From NCBI GenBank assembly GCA_014529385.2, contig CM043942.1, positions 55,308,647-55,372,646 of the forward strand: a DNA stretch of 64,000 nt, read 5' to 3'. Below the pieces are notes generated by a model. The model was not told the DNA's origin and made no database searches. It saw nothing but the letters and a program-made list of their open reading frames with translations. Below are positions 30,434 through 41,479 of this stretch, one piece after another (positions within the stretch are counted from its first letter, which is position 1; each line of letters opens with the position of its first letter). A program made the translations under genes and the position numbers. The DNA comes from Adiantum capillus-veneris (Eukaryota; Streptophyta; Polypodiopsida; Polypodiales; Pteridaceae).

Positions 30434-32218
30434 TTATAGATACCTAAGTATCCACTTCACAGCTTTCCAATGCTCTTTACCTGGGTTGTCCATGAACCTA
30501 CTCACAACTCCCACTGCATGTGCAATGTCTGGCCTTGTCCAGACCATAGCATACATTAGAGAACCTACCGCTGCAACATATGGAACTTTAGACATATAGG
30601 CTATCTCCTCTTGTGTCTTTGGACACATATCCTTCGTTAGTTTAAAATGACCAGCCAAAGGTGTAGAAACTGGTTTTGCATTTTGCATTGCAAACCTTTC
30701 TAGTACCTTCTTGATGTAATCTTCTTGAGATAGCTTTATTGTCTTCTTCGTCCTGTCCCTTGATATTTTCATACCAAGTATCCTCTTTGCAGCACCTAAA
30801 TCTTTCATTGAAAAAGATTTGGACAGCTCCTCTTTTAGGTCTTTGATGTCCTGCATGTTAGCTCTTGCAATCAACATGTCATCAACATACAACATTAGGA
30901 TGATGAATTTCCCATCTCCCAAATTCTCCGTGTAGACGCAGTGATCCGAGTTGCATCTTGTGAATCCATGATCCAACATCCATCGATCAAACTTCAAGTA
31001 CCATTGTCTTGATGCTTGCTTTAAACCATACAAGCTCTTCTTTAATCTGCAAACCATTTTCTCCTTACCTTTTACTTCATACCCCTTTGGTTGAAGCATG
31101 TAGATTTCCTCCTCTAAGTCACCATGAGGGAATGCCGTATTTACATCCATTTTCTCGAGATTTAGATCATGAGCAGCCACAAGGCTTAAGACAAGCCTAA
31201 TTGAGTTCATTTTTACAACAGGAGAAAATATTTCATTGAAGTCGATACCTTTCTTTTGAGAAAAACCTTTTACCACAAGCCTAGACTTGTACCTTTTCTT
31301 CCCACCTTCTTCTTCCTTTAGCTTGTACACCCATTTGTTTTGAAGTGCCCGCTTACCTTTAGGCAACTCAACCAACTCCCATGTTTGGTTGCGATGTAGT
31401 GAGTCCATCTCCACTTGCATGCTCTTCGTCCATTCTTCTTTGGATTCATGTTGCATAGCTTCTTCATATGATTCCGGCTCTCCAGAATCTGAGATCAAGA
31501 GATGGTTGAAGGAAGGAACAAACCTTTCTGGAGGTCTACTTGCTCTTGTAGATCTTCGGGGAATAGGTTGAGGCTCCTCATTTGGTTGACGTTGTTGCAC
31601 ATTGTTACCGTTTGCAGTCCTTGAGTCTTCACCATCCTCAAGCTCCATGTACTCATCACCTGTTTCTTTTGTTTGTTTTCTTTCCAAGTAATCTTTGTAC
31701 ATATTTTGTTCGTTAAAAATTACATCCCTACTCAAGATTTTACCATCTTCAGGATTCCATAGGCGATACCCAAAGTCTCCTTCTCCATAGCCAATGAAGA
31801 AACACTTTTTGGACTTTGCATCTAACTTTGATCTTAGGCTTCTATCTATGTGCATGAAAGCCTCACACCCAAACACTTTGAGAAATGCATAATTCACCGG
31901 TTTACCTGTCCATGCCTCTTCTGGAACTCCCCCATCCAATGCCGTTGAGGGTGACCGATTGATTAAGTACACAGACGTACTTACAGCTTCCGCCCAAAGC
32001 TCAAGCGGTAGGCCTGCATGTAGCCGCATGCTTCGTGCTCGTTCCATGATTGTCCTGTTCATCCTTTCCAAAATCCCATTTTGTTGAGGTGTCCTTGGGG
32101 TTGTCCTTTGCCTCTGAATGCCATTTCTAGCACAAAAGCTTTCAAAAGCTTGGCTGCAATATTCGCCTCCATTGTCGGATCTGAGGCATTTAACCTTGGT
32201 ACCTGTTTCATTCTCCAC
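30434..32218 (-). CDS. Copia-2 integrase C-terminus and reverse transcriptase (594 residues)
   Basis: Longest open frame in the window. Integrase core end: LRSDNGGEYCS (catalytic Asp), TPQQNGILERMNRT (catalytic Glu), then GKPVNYAFLKVFG and SRDVIFNE. The RT (about residues 260-500) has WELVELPKGKRAL.NKWVYK, a FNEIFSPVVKM start, MDVNTAFPHGDLEEEIYM (normally MDVKTAFLNG) and the catalytic LMLYVDDMLIA box. It ends in the connection DIAHAVGVVSRFM...WKAVKWILRYL. It converts element RNA to DNA and inserts it. The frame is open, but upstream and downstream parts are broken. Confidence 0.9.
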   Translation of the reverse strand: MENETGTKVKCLRSDNGGEYCSQAFESFCARNGIQRQRTTPRTPQQNGILERMNRTIMERARSMRLHAGLPLELWAEAVSTSVYLINRSPSTALDGGVPEEAWTGKPVNYAFLKVFGCEAFMHIDRSLRSKLDAKSKKCFFIGYGEGDFGYRLWNPEDGKILSRDVIFNEQNMYKDYLERKQTKETGDEYMELEDGEDSRTANGNNVQQRQPNEEPQPIPRRSTRASRPPERFVPSFNHLLISDSGEPESYEEAMQHESKEEWTKSMQVEMDSLHRNQTWELVELPKGKRALQNKWVYKLKEEEGGKKRYKSRLVVKGFSQKKGIDFNEIFSPVVKMNSIRLVLSLVAAHDLNLEKMDVNTAFPHGDLEEEIYMLQPKGYEVKGKEKMVCRLKKSLYGLKQASRQWYLKFDRWMLDHGFTRCNSDHCVYTENLGDGKFIILMLYVDDMLIARANMQDIKDLKEELSKSFSMKDLGAAKRILGMKISRDRTKKTIKLSQEDYIKKVLERFAMQNAKPVSTPLAGHFKLTKDMCPKTQEEIAYMSKVPYVAAVGSLMYAMVWTRPDIAHAVGVVSRFMDNPGKEHWKAVKWILRYL

Positions 32219-32403
32219 AAAGGCTTTCCACCTTGAAATATGGAAAATACATCGAATTTATTCTTCATGACATAAACCCTTGTTTTTCTAGTCGCATCGT
32301 CTATGAATGTTACATAGTACAATGAGCCACCAAGTGATGGTGTACTTGCAGGATCCCAAACATCAGAATGAACCAACTCAAGTTTTCTTATTTTTTCTTT
32401 CAT
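32059..32403 (-). pseudogene. Copia-2 integrase core, first half
   Basis: The ORF begins with KLELVHSDVWDP (first catalytic Asp region), then YYVTFIDDATRKTRVYVMKNKFDVF. It overlaps the 594-residue frame after a frameshift near 32,215-32,240, so the integrase is split over two frames. Confidence 0.82.
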
Positions 32404-32945
32404 TTCCTGATTTTTGAAATTTTACCCTCTTTTGTTTACCATAAACACAATCTTCACAGAACTCTAAGTCCACTTCTTTCAAACCTGGTAGAAGCTTCTT
32501 TGTTTGAAGGATTTGCATTCCTTTGGCACTCATATGCCCAAGTCGGTAGTGCCACACCGCACTGTCAACTTCTGTAGTTTCTGCACAAGCTGAAGGTTGC
32601 GTGCTAACAGTACACAAGTAAAGTGTACCGACTTTTTCACCCTTGGCAACCACCAAAGATCCCTTTGAGATCTTCCACCGTTTGTTTCCGAATGCAATGT
32701 TGTGACCTTCATCGTCCAATTGTCCTGTAGAGATCAAATTTTTGAGAAGAGAAGGAACATGCCTAACATCTTTAAGCTTCCATTCATTTCCGTTAGCAGT
32801 TTTGACAGAAACTGTACCTTTGCCGACAATCTCACAAGCTTCATCATCTCCCAAGTATACATACCCAAAATTACCTTTGGTGTAGTCTTGGAAATGTTGC
32901 TTGTGTGGTGTCGCATGGAATGAAGCCGCGGAATCTACTATCTAG
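32378..32945 (-). pseudogene. Copia-2 protease and GAG-pre-integrase
   Basis: The active-site segment IVDSAASFHATPH (about 32,940-32,900) belongs to the DSAAS variant known in some plant copia lineages, so Ala for Gly is not by itself evidence of death. A frame break precedes the 158-residue open part, which has VPSLLKNLISTGQLDDEG and the zinc motif WHYRLGHMSAKGM...CEDCVYGKQKR ahead of integrase. Confidence 0.82.
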
Positions 32946-33291
32946 GAATTAGACACATTGTATAATGAGAGAATTAGAGCATCTTGCTCTACTTTACCTG
33001 CCACATTGGCCTCCGATGTTGGCTTGTTGTCTTGAGACTCTGTCTCCTTCTTCTTCTTGGACCAGCAATCCTTCTTGACGTGGCCATAATATTCCGGCGA
33101 AAAAAAAAAGTCTCGGGGGCCTCCGCCCCCGAGGCCTTTAAAGTTGCCCCTGATTCTTGTCCGTGAAAATTTTGGTTTCCGGTGAGTGATTTTCCTTCAC
33201 GCATGATGGCTTCTCCTCATAATGGGGGCCTTACAAATGTGCGCTTTTACCACAAAAAATTACAAGGGTAAATCAGGCTCCATACTTAACA
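32946..33291 (-). mobile_element. Copia-2 gag tail joined to a partial 5' LTR
   Basis: 33,291-33,083 is the first 209 bp of the LTR. At GGCC it passes directly to GHVKKDCWSKKKKE (33,087-33,045), the last part of a gag zinc knuckle, followed by the gag-protease spacer. The deletion removed about 590 bp of LTR, the primer site and nearly all of gag. Confidence 0.88.
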
Positions 33292-33296
33292 GAGGG

Positions 33297-33549
33297 GACT
33301 CAATTCCAAAAGCCAAAAGGGGTGCCAATGTGTGGACCTCCCTAAAGACCTACCACTGCATTGATAATGGCACCTCACACTCCACGATTAGTATGTACCA
33401 CCTAACCAGCCTGCAAAATTTGGTTTCTTGTTAATGAAGCCAAACTCTCTAGGTTTTAACCTCGTTGTCGTAGTGATCCCTAGACTATGAAGCTCATTCA
33501 AGCTCCAAAGTGAGCATGCATGGGATTATTAGGGAGCTACGAGCATTCG

Positions 33550-33581
<32 letters not shown>

Positions 33582-34480
33582 TTTTGTAGATAATGATGCC
33601 ATAGTGGGCTCAAAAAATTGAGACATAAAATGAATGCAATGCTCTCTCACACACACAATACAATCAATCCAATCTTATGCATAACCTAAATGCAATGCAA
33701 GAAAGTATGAGTTACGACAAATTCAAGCAATAGAGAGAGAGTTAATCTCAAATGGTCTAGATTAGACTTGTCTTTGATGCAAATGCAAGCTTGCTAGGAT
33801 CTAGTTCTAGATTAAAAACAATATATCTTTAAGCTCTGATACCACATGTAGAGGAGATAGATTAAGCGGGATAGATTAGGCTTGCAGTCATGATATAGGG
33901 AGAGCATCGTGTGCATGCACAAGAAACACAACTAGGAGACTCAATGCACAAAGAGAATAAGCACAAATTGGATTGATTATTGAACTAGAGAGAAAATACA
34001 TAGTGAGCCATTAATAGGCTTCTTGGGGGAGCTTCGGTTGACATCATAGATGATGGAGCGATTGGAGACCATCCCAAGTCTTCTCTTGGTTGTTCATGAT
34101 TCTCCATGGGTGGGTGGGTGTGGTTGTGTGTATTATGTGAAGCCAATGCAAGCATCAACTAAAAGTGGTAGGCAAGTCTAGTAGGAAGATACACTAAATC
34201 TAAAGAAAGTGAGATAAGAACAAAGCTCCATGGTGTGGGCTTCAACACAAAACCTAACAGTAATCAAACTCATGTTCTCTGCACATTGGTTTTCCCTTAT
34301 GTTCAAACTTTCTTTCCTTGTGCACGTGTTTGCTATAATGGTTGTCAGTATTAGCATCCCATCTGTCATTATGTTGATCATCCGTTTTGGCTACAATATC
34401 CGATTTTATTCCTTTGATGTGCTTTTTGATGTGATGTTGCTTTTTTGCTTCTCTTGCTACCATGACTAGCATCGGTCTGA
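33297..34480. other. Interval with a primer-site-like motif, otherwise featureless
   Basis: A CA microsatellite lies at about 33,554-33,581. On the minus strand TGGTATCAGAGC occurs at 33,844-33,833, two bases from a possible LTR end at 33,847, so an LTR of a minus-strand element may cover 33,847 to roughly 34,200. No coding similarity was recognised. Confidence 0.45.
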
Positions 34481-35250
34481 AATTTTGCTATGCCCTTCAG
34501 GTCCAACTTTTGAAATTGTTGTTTCTAAACACCCTTAAATACTTCTAAGTAATATGGTTAGTCAACTCTCGCTATAGTCCACGCTATGTCAATACGAGAC
34601 ACATAAGTGATAGAGCCTTCCATGAGATGTACAACTAGAAACGAACACATCACTCACTCATTTATAATTAACAGAAAGATTGGGCACAAGATGTAGACTT
34701 GGGCCATACAAGGGTTAAGCACTCACATATGTATTACAATGGTGCTCAAGCACTGGTACATTTGTGATACTTTGTTTCAACCAAACTAGCAAATAATAAA
34801 TACAATCCACTATATAGCACAAAATAGCATACATTGTACAATATTATGTGTTGTATATATGTATGTATGTATGTGCGCGCACGTGCGTGCACACACATAC
34901 ACACACACAAGTTTATTACAAATTATAGTCCTCAAGATTAGAAAGTGTAGATCCATATGTTAGGAAAATTTCACCTTATCATAAGAAAAAATCCTATTTA
35001 AGAAAGTGGAGTTCCTAAGCTTAGAGAGTGTAGTTCCTTAATTATACTTCCATGTTTGAAAGTGTATAGATAAAATTCCATCGATAAGAAAAATTAATTG
35101 TTTGCTTCCATGCCTTTGAAAGTGAAAATGCATACTATAGGCTAAATTTCAAGTTGTATATCCACATCATAAATGATAGTGTATCTATATATATATATAT
35201 ATTTATTTATTTAAATGACAACTCAAAAGGTGCTACATGGCATGAACACA

Positions 35251-35322
<72 letters not shown>

Positions 35323-35537
35323 GATGTATATATGTGTATATATATAATAGTTAATTAGAAATTGTAGTTCTTAACGTTAGAAAGTGTAGTTACTAATGTT
35401 TGAAAGTGGAGTTCCTAGCGTAGAAACTGTAATTCCTTATCACTTTGATGTTTGATAGTGTAGATCCATATGTGTGGAATTCCAAATTGGAAAGTGTATA
35501 TCCATATGGTAGGATAAATTCCACATCATGAGGGATA

Positions 35538-35628
<91 letters not shown>

Positions 35629-35630
35629 GC
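34481..35630. repeat. Degenerate short repeats and long microsatellites
   Basis: The phrase GAAAGTGTAG(A/T)TCC(A/T) and variants recurs about ten times between 34,930 and 35,530. Microsatellites: TG at about 35,254-35,313, CT at 35,541-35,600 and CA at 35,601-35,624. No coding sequence was recognised. Confidence 0.7.
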
Positions 35631-35631
35631 A

Positions 35632-38032
35632 ATGGAGAATGGCACCCTAAGGGTTCTTGTGGTGGAGAATGAGAATCTCAAGAGGACACTTGATATGCGA
35701 ACAAAAACTTGGGAGCATGATACACAAAGGATTAATAGGTTGGAGGATTACAATGTACAATCATTGATGTGGTCAAAGAATCTCAAGGAACAAAGAGGGC
35801 AAGGAGGGGTAGCATGTATGGTTAAGAAAGGATTAGAAGATTTTGTATCAATTGTGATTCATGAAAGATGACAAATACAAACATTATGTATGTCTAAAAA
35901 TTATGACACCAAAAAGAGCACCCATTTTTGTAGCCTTGATACATTCTTCATCATGATTCCCCCTTTTATGATTGCATGTATAGAGATTAGCTATTTTCTA
36001 ATTTAAAGGAGGATATTGCTTATTTTAAAGACAAAGGTGATGTTATTGTATTTGGGGATATGAATGGTCACACAAAAACATTACAACATGATACTCAACA
36101 ATTTGATATGCCATACATGTCAAGGGAGTTGGAGGAAGTTCACTATTATGATCGTACTTGAATTGATGAGAAAAAACCGGATCACTATGGAAAGTTACTT
36201 TTACACATGTGTAATAGCACAATTATTCTCATTGCCAATGGCGTATCTTTGTGGAGTGGAACCAATGGATTTACATGTAGAGAACATAATGGGGATAGCT
36301 TGATTGACTATATGCTACTCTTCGAAACCATCATGTATCACATAAATAATTTTAGTCTTGGCCAATGGACCCTAGAATCAGATCATCGGACCTTACGTAT
36401 TGACCTTGTATGTGGAGAAGCAACTAAGCATGATAATCTCAGTCAAAGGGAAGAGAAGTTATCACTATGTATGGATTTCAAACGGGCACCTGTGTACATT
36501 GAAATCTGTGTACATTGAAATCGTTGAGCAAAAGTTATGGATGACAAAGCTTCAATATGACACACCATTGGAAATTAAATGGAAATCTTTTAAGAAAGTT
36601 ATTTGTTCTTGTTCCATGGTATCAACAAAGATAGATCATGCAAAAAGTGGTTTGATAAAGAATGCCAAGATGCTCGAAAGTCCTTAATAAAGATTGATGC
36701 AACTATGGACAAAGAAAACTATCAAATTTATTTTTATACATACAAAGCATTGATTCAAAAGAAGAGAAGAAGATGGGAAGTAAAGCAACAATTGTTTCAA
36801 GTCCAAGAAAAGGCACATGCATGTGGAAGAGTTTGGAGAAACTTGAGGGGCAAGTAGGTTGAGAGTTTTGATAACTTGAGTCTTATGGATATGTACACAC
36901 ATTGTAGGCAACTATATAAGCAGCCAAATTTTGGAAAAATACCATTTTATGGTTCACTTCCATGTATGCCCTCTTTTTATACTATTGAGGATACATGCCA
37001 TTGGCTCAAAAAGTTGGCCACTCACAAAGTGGGAGATCTTCAAGGTATCAATCTTAGGGTATCAATGTGGAAATGATTAAATGTATAGGAGATTTTACAC
37101 GTGAGTGGATGTGTGATATGTTCAATCTTGCACTTCAACATGGTATGCCTTATGAGTGGAGTACTAATTGGGTCAAATGATCATCTTGTCACTCTTCGTG
37201 TTCTCATGGAGGAAAGTTGATTGAAAGGCAAGCAATTGTATTTTTTCTTTGTGGACTTTAAGAAAGCCTTTGATATGATTCCACATAAAAATTTGTGGAG
37301 AAGGATGGAAGAACTCCAAGTGCCAAGTGATTTTATGCTTGCGGTTTCTCAAATTTAGGAGAAGGTGATGTGTGAATTGTACATGGGAAGATGAATTTCA
37401 AAAAAAATTGCAAGCACTATTGGGGTTAAACAAGGATGTCCATTGTCACGAACTCTCTTTGGTCCATGCATCAATCAATTGGAACAAATGGTACTTGACT
37501 TTATACAAGAAGAAGGTATTGAAGATGTCACTATTTGCAATGCGGTAATCATGCTTTTGCTGTATTCGGATGATGTAGTGCTTCTAGCACACACTTTAGA
37601 GGATGCACAAAAGCTTATGGTTGTCCTGGAGAACTTTTGCTTGCATAGTGGACTGATTGTGAATGAATCCAAGAAAAAATTATGCTTGTGAAAACCAATC
37701 ATAAGGAGAAGTCATGCATTGTGTACAACAATGAGACACTTGAAGTTGTTGAGAGCTTTAAGTAACTTGGCCTTGAGATTTTGGCCAATCACAAGTGGCA
37801 TGAATGTGCTATGCGTTGTTTAGAAGTTGGAAAAAGAGCAAATTATGCATTTGAGAACATGTGTAATGCGGGAAACATCAAGTGTTGGGTTCTCAAGAAG
37901 TACCTTTTTGATGCATTGGTGACACCGATTCTTCTTTATGGAGTTCAAGTGTGGGGCGGGAGCATGTCAAAGTCTACTTGGAAAGAATTTGAGAATGTCC
38001 AAGTGTTTTCTTACAAACTTTCTCTAAGTTAA
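35632..38032 (+). mobile_element. Decayed LINE (endonuclease + RT)
   Basis: Plus-strand fragments of a non-LTR retrotransposon ORF2. Endonuclease: GGVACMVKKGLEDFVSI (35,800-35,865), FGDMNGHT (36,053-36,077), DSLIDYMLLFET and SDHRTLRIDL (36,295-36,410). RT: FVDFKKAFDMIPHKNLWRRM (37,250-37,310), GVKQGCPLSRTLFG (37,423-37,460) and the catalytic LLLYSDDVVLLAHT (37,555-37,595), then the thumb segment LVTPILLYGVQVWGGS. Many frameshifts and stops separate them. The 5' end abuts microsatellites, and the C-terminal zinc motif is missing. Confidence 0.88.
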
Positions 38033-38285
38033 TTATGCTATAATTACATTCTAATTATGCTCTAGTTACATTCTAAGCAGTTTAACCTCTCTCTAAAGCC
38101 CAAAATAGAAAACCCTAATTATTCTCTAAATACATTCTAAACAATTTAACCTCTCTCTAAATCCCACAACAAAAAATAGACAACTCTAATTATGTTCTAA
38201 TTAGGTCCTAATCAATTTTATTTCTCTCTAAACCTCAAAACAAAAAAATAGAAAACTCTAAAACAAAAACAAAAAAGAGAAAAAA
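38033..38285. repeat. Imperfect tandem repeat after the LINE
   Basis: Repeated AATTA(T/C)(G/A)(C/T)TCTAATTACATTCTAA and ACCTCTCTCTAAA(G/T)CCC phrases, about four imperfect copies of a roughly 70-bp unit. It could be LINE 3' UTR or an independent repeat. Confidence 0.6.
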
Positions 38286-39335
38286 AATCTTTGTGTCTAT
38301 GGATTAGATGTAATGGGTAGAGAGCGACAAGGTAGGAGTACGACTAGAAGATGTTGTTGTAGGACGTTGGGTAGAGGGTGATGTTGTAAGAGGATGAATA
38401 CGGGGTGTGATAATAGTGTGGGAAAGGAAGGACAAGTACACGATGAGATGATAGAGTGTTGAAAGGAGAATAAAAGAGTGGGAAAGGGGGAGAAGTAATA
38501 CCTTACTTAATATATCTAAAATAAAAAAATTTATACTAAAAATTTTTATATTAAAAAAATTTATTAAAATTTCATATCTATCGTGAACACACACTAATGT
38601 AGATGGTCTATTGTACTTTTGGTTAAACCTTGAGACACTCATGTTTATTGACCCGACACTTATTGCATTTCATTCATAAGTTTGGACATCCTTAAACAAA
38701 CTAGGAAAATGAAATTGTATTTAATTAGTGTATAGGTCTTCTAAATCTTGGGATGACTTGCACTTGGACTATACTTAAGAATGTGTGTGCTCAAAAGTCA
38801 CCAATAGTTGGTTCAGACACTCTACACTTGTAGAGTAAGTACCCGGCAACAACAGAGTAGCTAGCATATGTCTCCTTCTAATGAAAATTATCACCCCCAT
38901 TTGAAGTTGTAGCTATCAAAGGTGATGAAGGGTCTGTGTCAGAACTCTCTAGATCCAAACTATAATGAAGGCTTGGTTAGTCTCTTTGAACTAACTCTCA
39001 CTTTTCTACTCATCGCACCTACAGCTTGTCTCTCCGGCCTAGCACTTCCGGCCTAGCACTTCCGGCCTAGCACTTCGTGCTGACGAGGGAGGAGCTCGTG
39101 TTTGTGACGTGGTGCAGTTGCATACATCACACCAGACGTTTATAAAAGGTGGATCATGCTCACATGAACCATATAGTGACTCCAAGAACTTGTTCTTGAA
39201 GACTATGAAGCATAACTCATTAATTTGTACCGTGCAACTGAGTGCATTTGCTATTATGTTATATTTACTCCTCTAGTAACGTATCTGATGGTTGAATTCC
39301 CTTAGGATCTCAACCCACCAAACCTTTCTTCCCTT
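38286..39335. other. Gene-free interval with TATA box and 14-bp tandem repeat
   Basis: A 14-bp unit, TCCGGCCTAGCACT, is present three times exactly (39,033-39,074). TATAAAAG at 39,141-39,148 suggests an LTR or promoter relic. No coding similarity was seen. Confidence 0.5.
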
Positions 39336-39339
39336 CAAT

Positions 39340-39666
39340 TCATGCTAACTTGAAAGAATTTTTGGAATTTTTTGGTCTCCACGCCTCAATAGTGGCACCA
39401 TATAAATAGTGTCTCCACTTTCTAAGTGCATGAACTATCGCTAGTGACTCTTGCTCATATGCTAAGTAGCTACGCCGGGCATAATCTAATGTTTTACCCT
39501 CAAACGTAATTGGGAAACCCCTTTGTATAAGTATAGTTCCAATAGCCTCATTATTTGCATTTGTCTCCAAGACAAACAGCTCATTCAAATCCACTATAGT
39601 CAATATAGGTGCGACTGCTATAGCCACCTTAAGCTTTTCAAAGCTTTTCAATTGGGCTTCCCCCAA
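39340..39666 (-). pseudogene. Family D RNase H
   Basis: AQLKSFEKLKVAIAVAPIL leads into LFVLETNANNEAIGTILIQ (the catalytic Asp is Glu/Asn here; usually ETDAS), YEQESLAIVHALRKWRHYL (catalytic Glu region). The frame closes at a foreign joint, so the C-terminal third is missing. Confidence 0.8.
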
Positions 39667-39684
39667 TTTATACTCTTACTTTTT

Positions 39685-40020
39685 TTATTTAGGAAAATTA
39701 CTATGAATTTTCTTAAGAATGGAGCTATTCATTAGCGTATTAAATGCCACTGGTGAATTGGTTAGCCCAAATGGCATAATCAAGAACTCAAAATGCCCAA
39801 AATGGGTCCTAAATGTTGTCTTTGCAACATTTTCTAGCCTAATTCTAACCTGATGATAACGAGACCTCATGTCTACCTTTGAAAAATACTTTGACCCAAA
39901 GATTTGATCAAACAACTCATCCATATGTGACATGAGGTACTTGTTCTTACTCGTTATCTGATTAAGAGGCCTATAATCTATGCACATCTGCATAGATCCA
40001 TCCTTCTTCTTTACTAGAAG
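39685..40020 (-). pseudogene. Family D RT, N-terminal half
   Basis: MCIDYRPLNQITSKNKYLM, then KYFSKVDMRSRYHQVRI, TTFRTHFGHFEFLIMPFGLTNSPVAF. These are gypsy RT motifs 1 to 4, with the first catalytic Asp in KVDM. The catalytic F/Y-x-D-D motif is absent owing to a deletion. Confidence 0.85.
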
Positions 40021-40642
40021 AATAGATTAAGCCTTTGTTCAAGCATTTTGCCAACTATTTTTCCACCTCTTGTGCTTCAGAGTGGCTTAATCTATAAGCA
40101 AGTTTTCTTATAGTTTTTGCACTTGGCACAACATCGATGTCATGGTCTACTTTTTGAGATGATGGCAAGCCATCCAGTTATTTACCAAGAAATACATCCT
40201 GAAACTTCTCTAATAAATTCATTAAAGCATCTGTACTTTTTTTTAAGGGTCTCTTTTACCTTGGATTTGTTTGTTTTAGAATCGCATGCATGCCAAACAA
40301 GGTTCTCAAATATTGGGTCTCGTCCAAGGTCATCTTTTTTTGTGTGCTTGTCTATACAAACATTACTTATAATTACAACTATAGAAATACTTTTAATATT
40401 TCATTTAAACCATCAAAATTTAATAGAGGGTAACAAGCAAATACCTCTGCTATCTGGTCTCTATGGGCTGCTCTGTGTAGCTCCATGGAAAAATAAGAGG
40501 GGACACTACAGTCACCCTGTAGGGTAATGACCCTACCACCATGCATAAATTGTAGCATGTTATGCAAATAACTCCTCACTAAACTAGGGCCTAGGTTATA
40601 TAGCCACTCCCTGCCTAGGTTCACATTCTACTCTAGTTAAAT

Positions 40643-40840
40643 TCATGACCTGAAAGTCAAGTGAATCGGAACTCCCAAGACTACGATATTCCATACTATC
40701 TTATCATACCTGTTGGCCAAGCCAATAATGTGCTCATGATAACTCACGGTCTTGGTCAACCTTAACTTATTAACCAATGAGTAGTTTAAGAAATTATGGC
40801 TAGCTCCATCATGTATGAAACACAATGCCTCTATGAACAC
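40643..40840 (-). pseudogene. Family D protease fragment
   Basis: FIHDGASHNFLNYSLVNKLRL is an aspartic protease start with HDGAS in place of the usual DSGAS, so the catalytic site appears altered (His-Asp-Gly). The ILG-type core is not visible in this frame. Confidence 0.7.
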
Positions 40841-41479
40841 CTATGGTGCTATACATGCACACCATGTCTTGAGGACCTACGCTAGGCTTCCACATAGCCG
40901 GTGTCACTGGACAAGCATGGTTACCTATGCTAGGCTTCCACACAGCCTATGTCAACAGTGAACAAGCATGGTGCCCATCATAGTGGTATACCACCACCTC
41001 CCTGAACTCTTTGGAACTGAGAGGAAGCCTCTGCAGATTGTGTTAATGTCTAGAGGATTTACTATCTCTCTTGGGCTCACTGCACCAATGCTAGCTTTGA
41101 TCTTTGGTGGGCATTTGACTTTGGTGTGCCCCACCTCATTGCCGCTAAAGCATCAATTTTTATTTTGCACTTTAATGTGGATCTCTTTTTTTGGATTTTA
41201 GACTCTCTCTCTCTATTTTTTTTTCTAATGTGGTCACGATTTTTTAGTCCAATGACCACCCTGACAAGCCTAGTCCGTACTCTCCTCTTGCCTCTCACTA
41301 CAAAATCCCTTTCTTTGCAACCTTGACCCTTTTCTTTTTCTATCCCTAGCCCTACTTGCCCGATCTTGCGCACCACGATGCTTGATATCATCATAGATTT
41401 GTGCATATTTAATTGGCTCAGGTAAGTCTTCAGACTTAAGAGGCTCCATGTACTCAAGATAATCATTTGTGTTTCATAA

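Larger units (their letters stand above)
29072..33291 (-). mobile_element. Copia-2: Ty1/copia element with fused LTR-gag deletion
   Basis: Bounded by TGTTAGG...CTTAACA (plus-strand view) and GAGGG duplicates. Element-strand order: partial 5' LTR (33,291-33,083), end of gag, protease, integrase, RT, RNase H, polypurine tract (CCAAGTGGGAGAT), full 3' LTR. The rest of the 5' LTR, primer site and most of gag are deleted, with the join at GGCC. In about 209 shared LTR bases I count six substitutions, all transitions, plus one short duplication. Pol is largely open, but the element lacks gag and promoter-to-primer sequence. Confidence 0.93.
39340..41475 (-). mobile_element. Ty3/gypsy family D, internal fragment
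   Basis: Minus-strand order: gag tail with a knuckle-like CFSGNEVGHTKVKC (about 41,150-41,110), protease (40,840-40,643), RT N-terminal half (about 40,020-39,685) and RNase H (39,666-39,340). No LTR was assigned. The RT portion bearing the catalytic F/Y-x-D-D box is deleted: NTLMN of the palm start runs within about 20 codons into the F.KLK pre-RNase H segment. Distinct from families B and C by sequence. Confidence 0.82.

Noticed and set aside
32900-32945. Copia-2 protease DSAAS seen as a dead active site
   Set aside because: The DSAAS form is, to my knowledge, common in some plant copia lineages, so I did not count it as inactivating.
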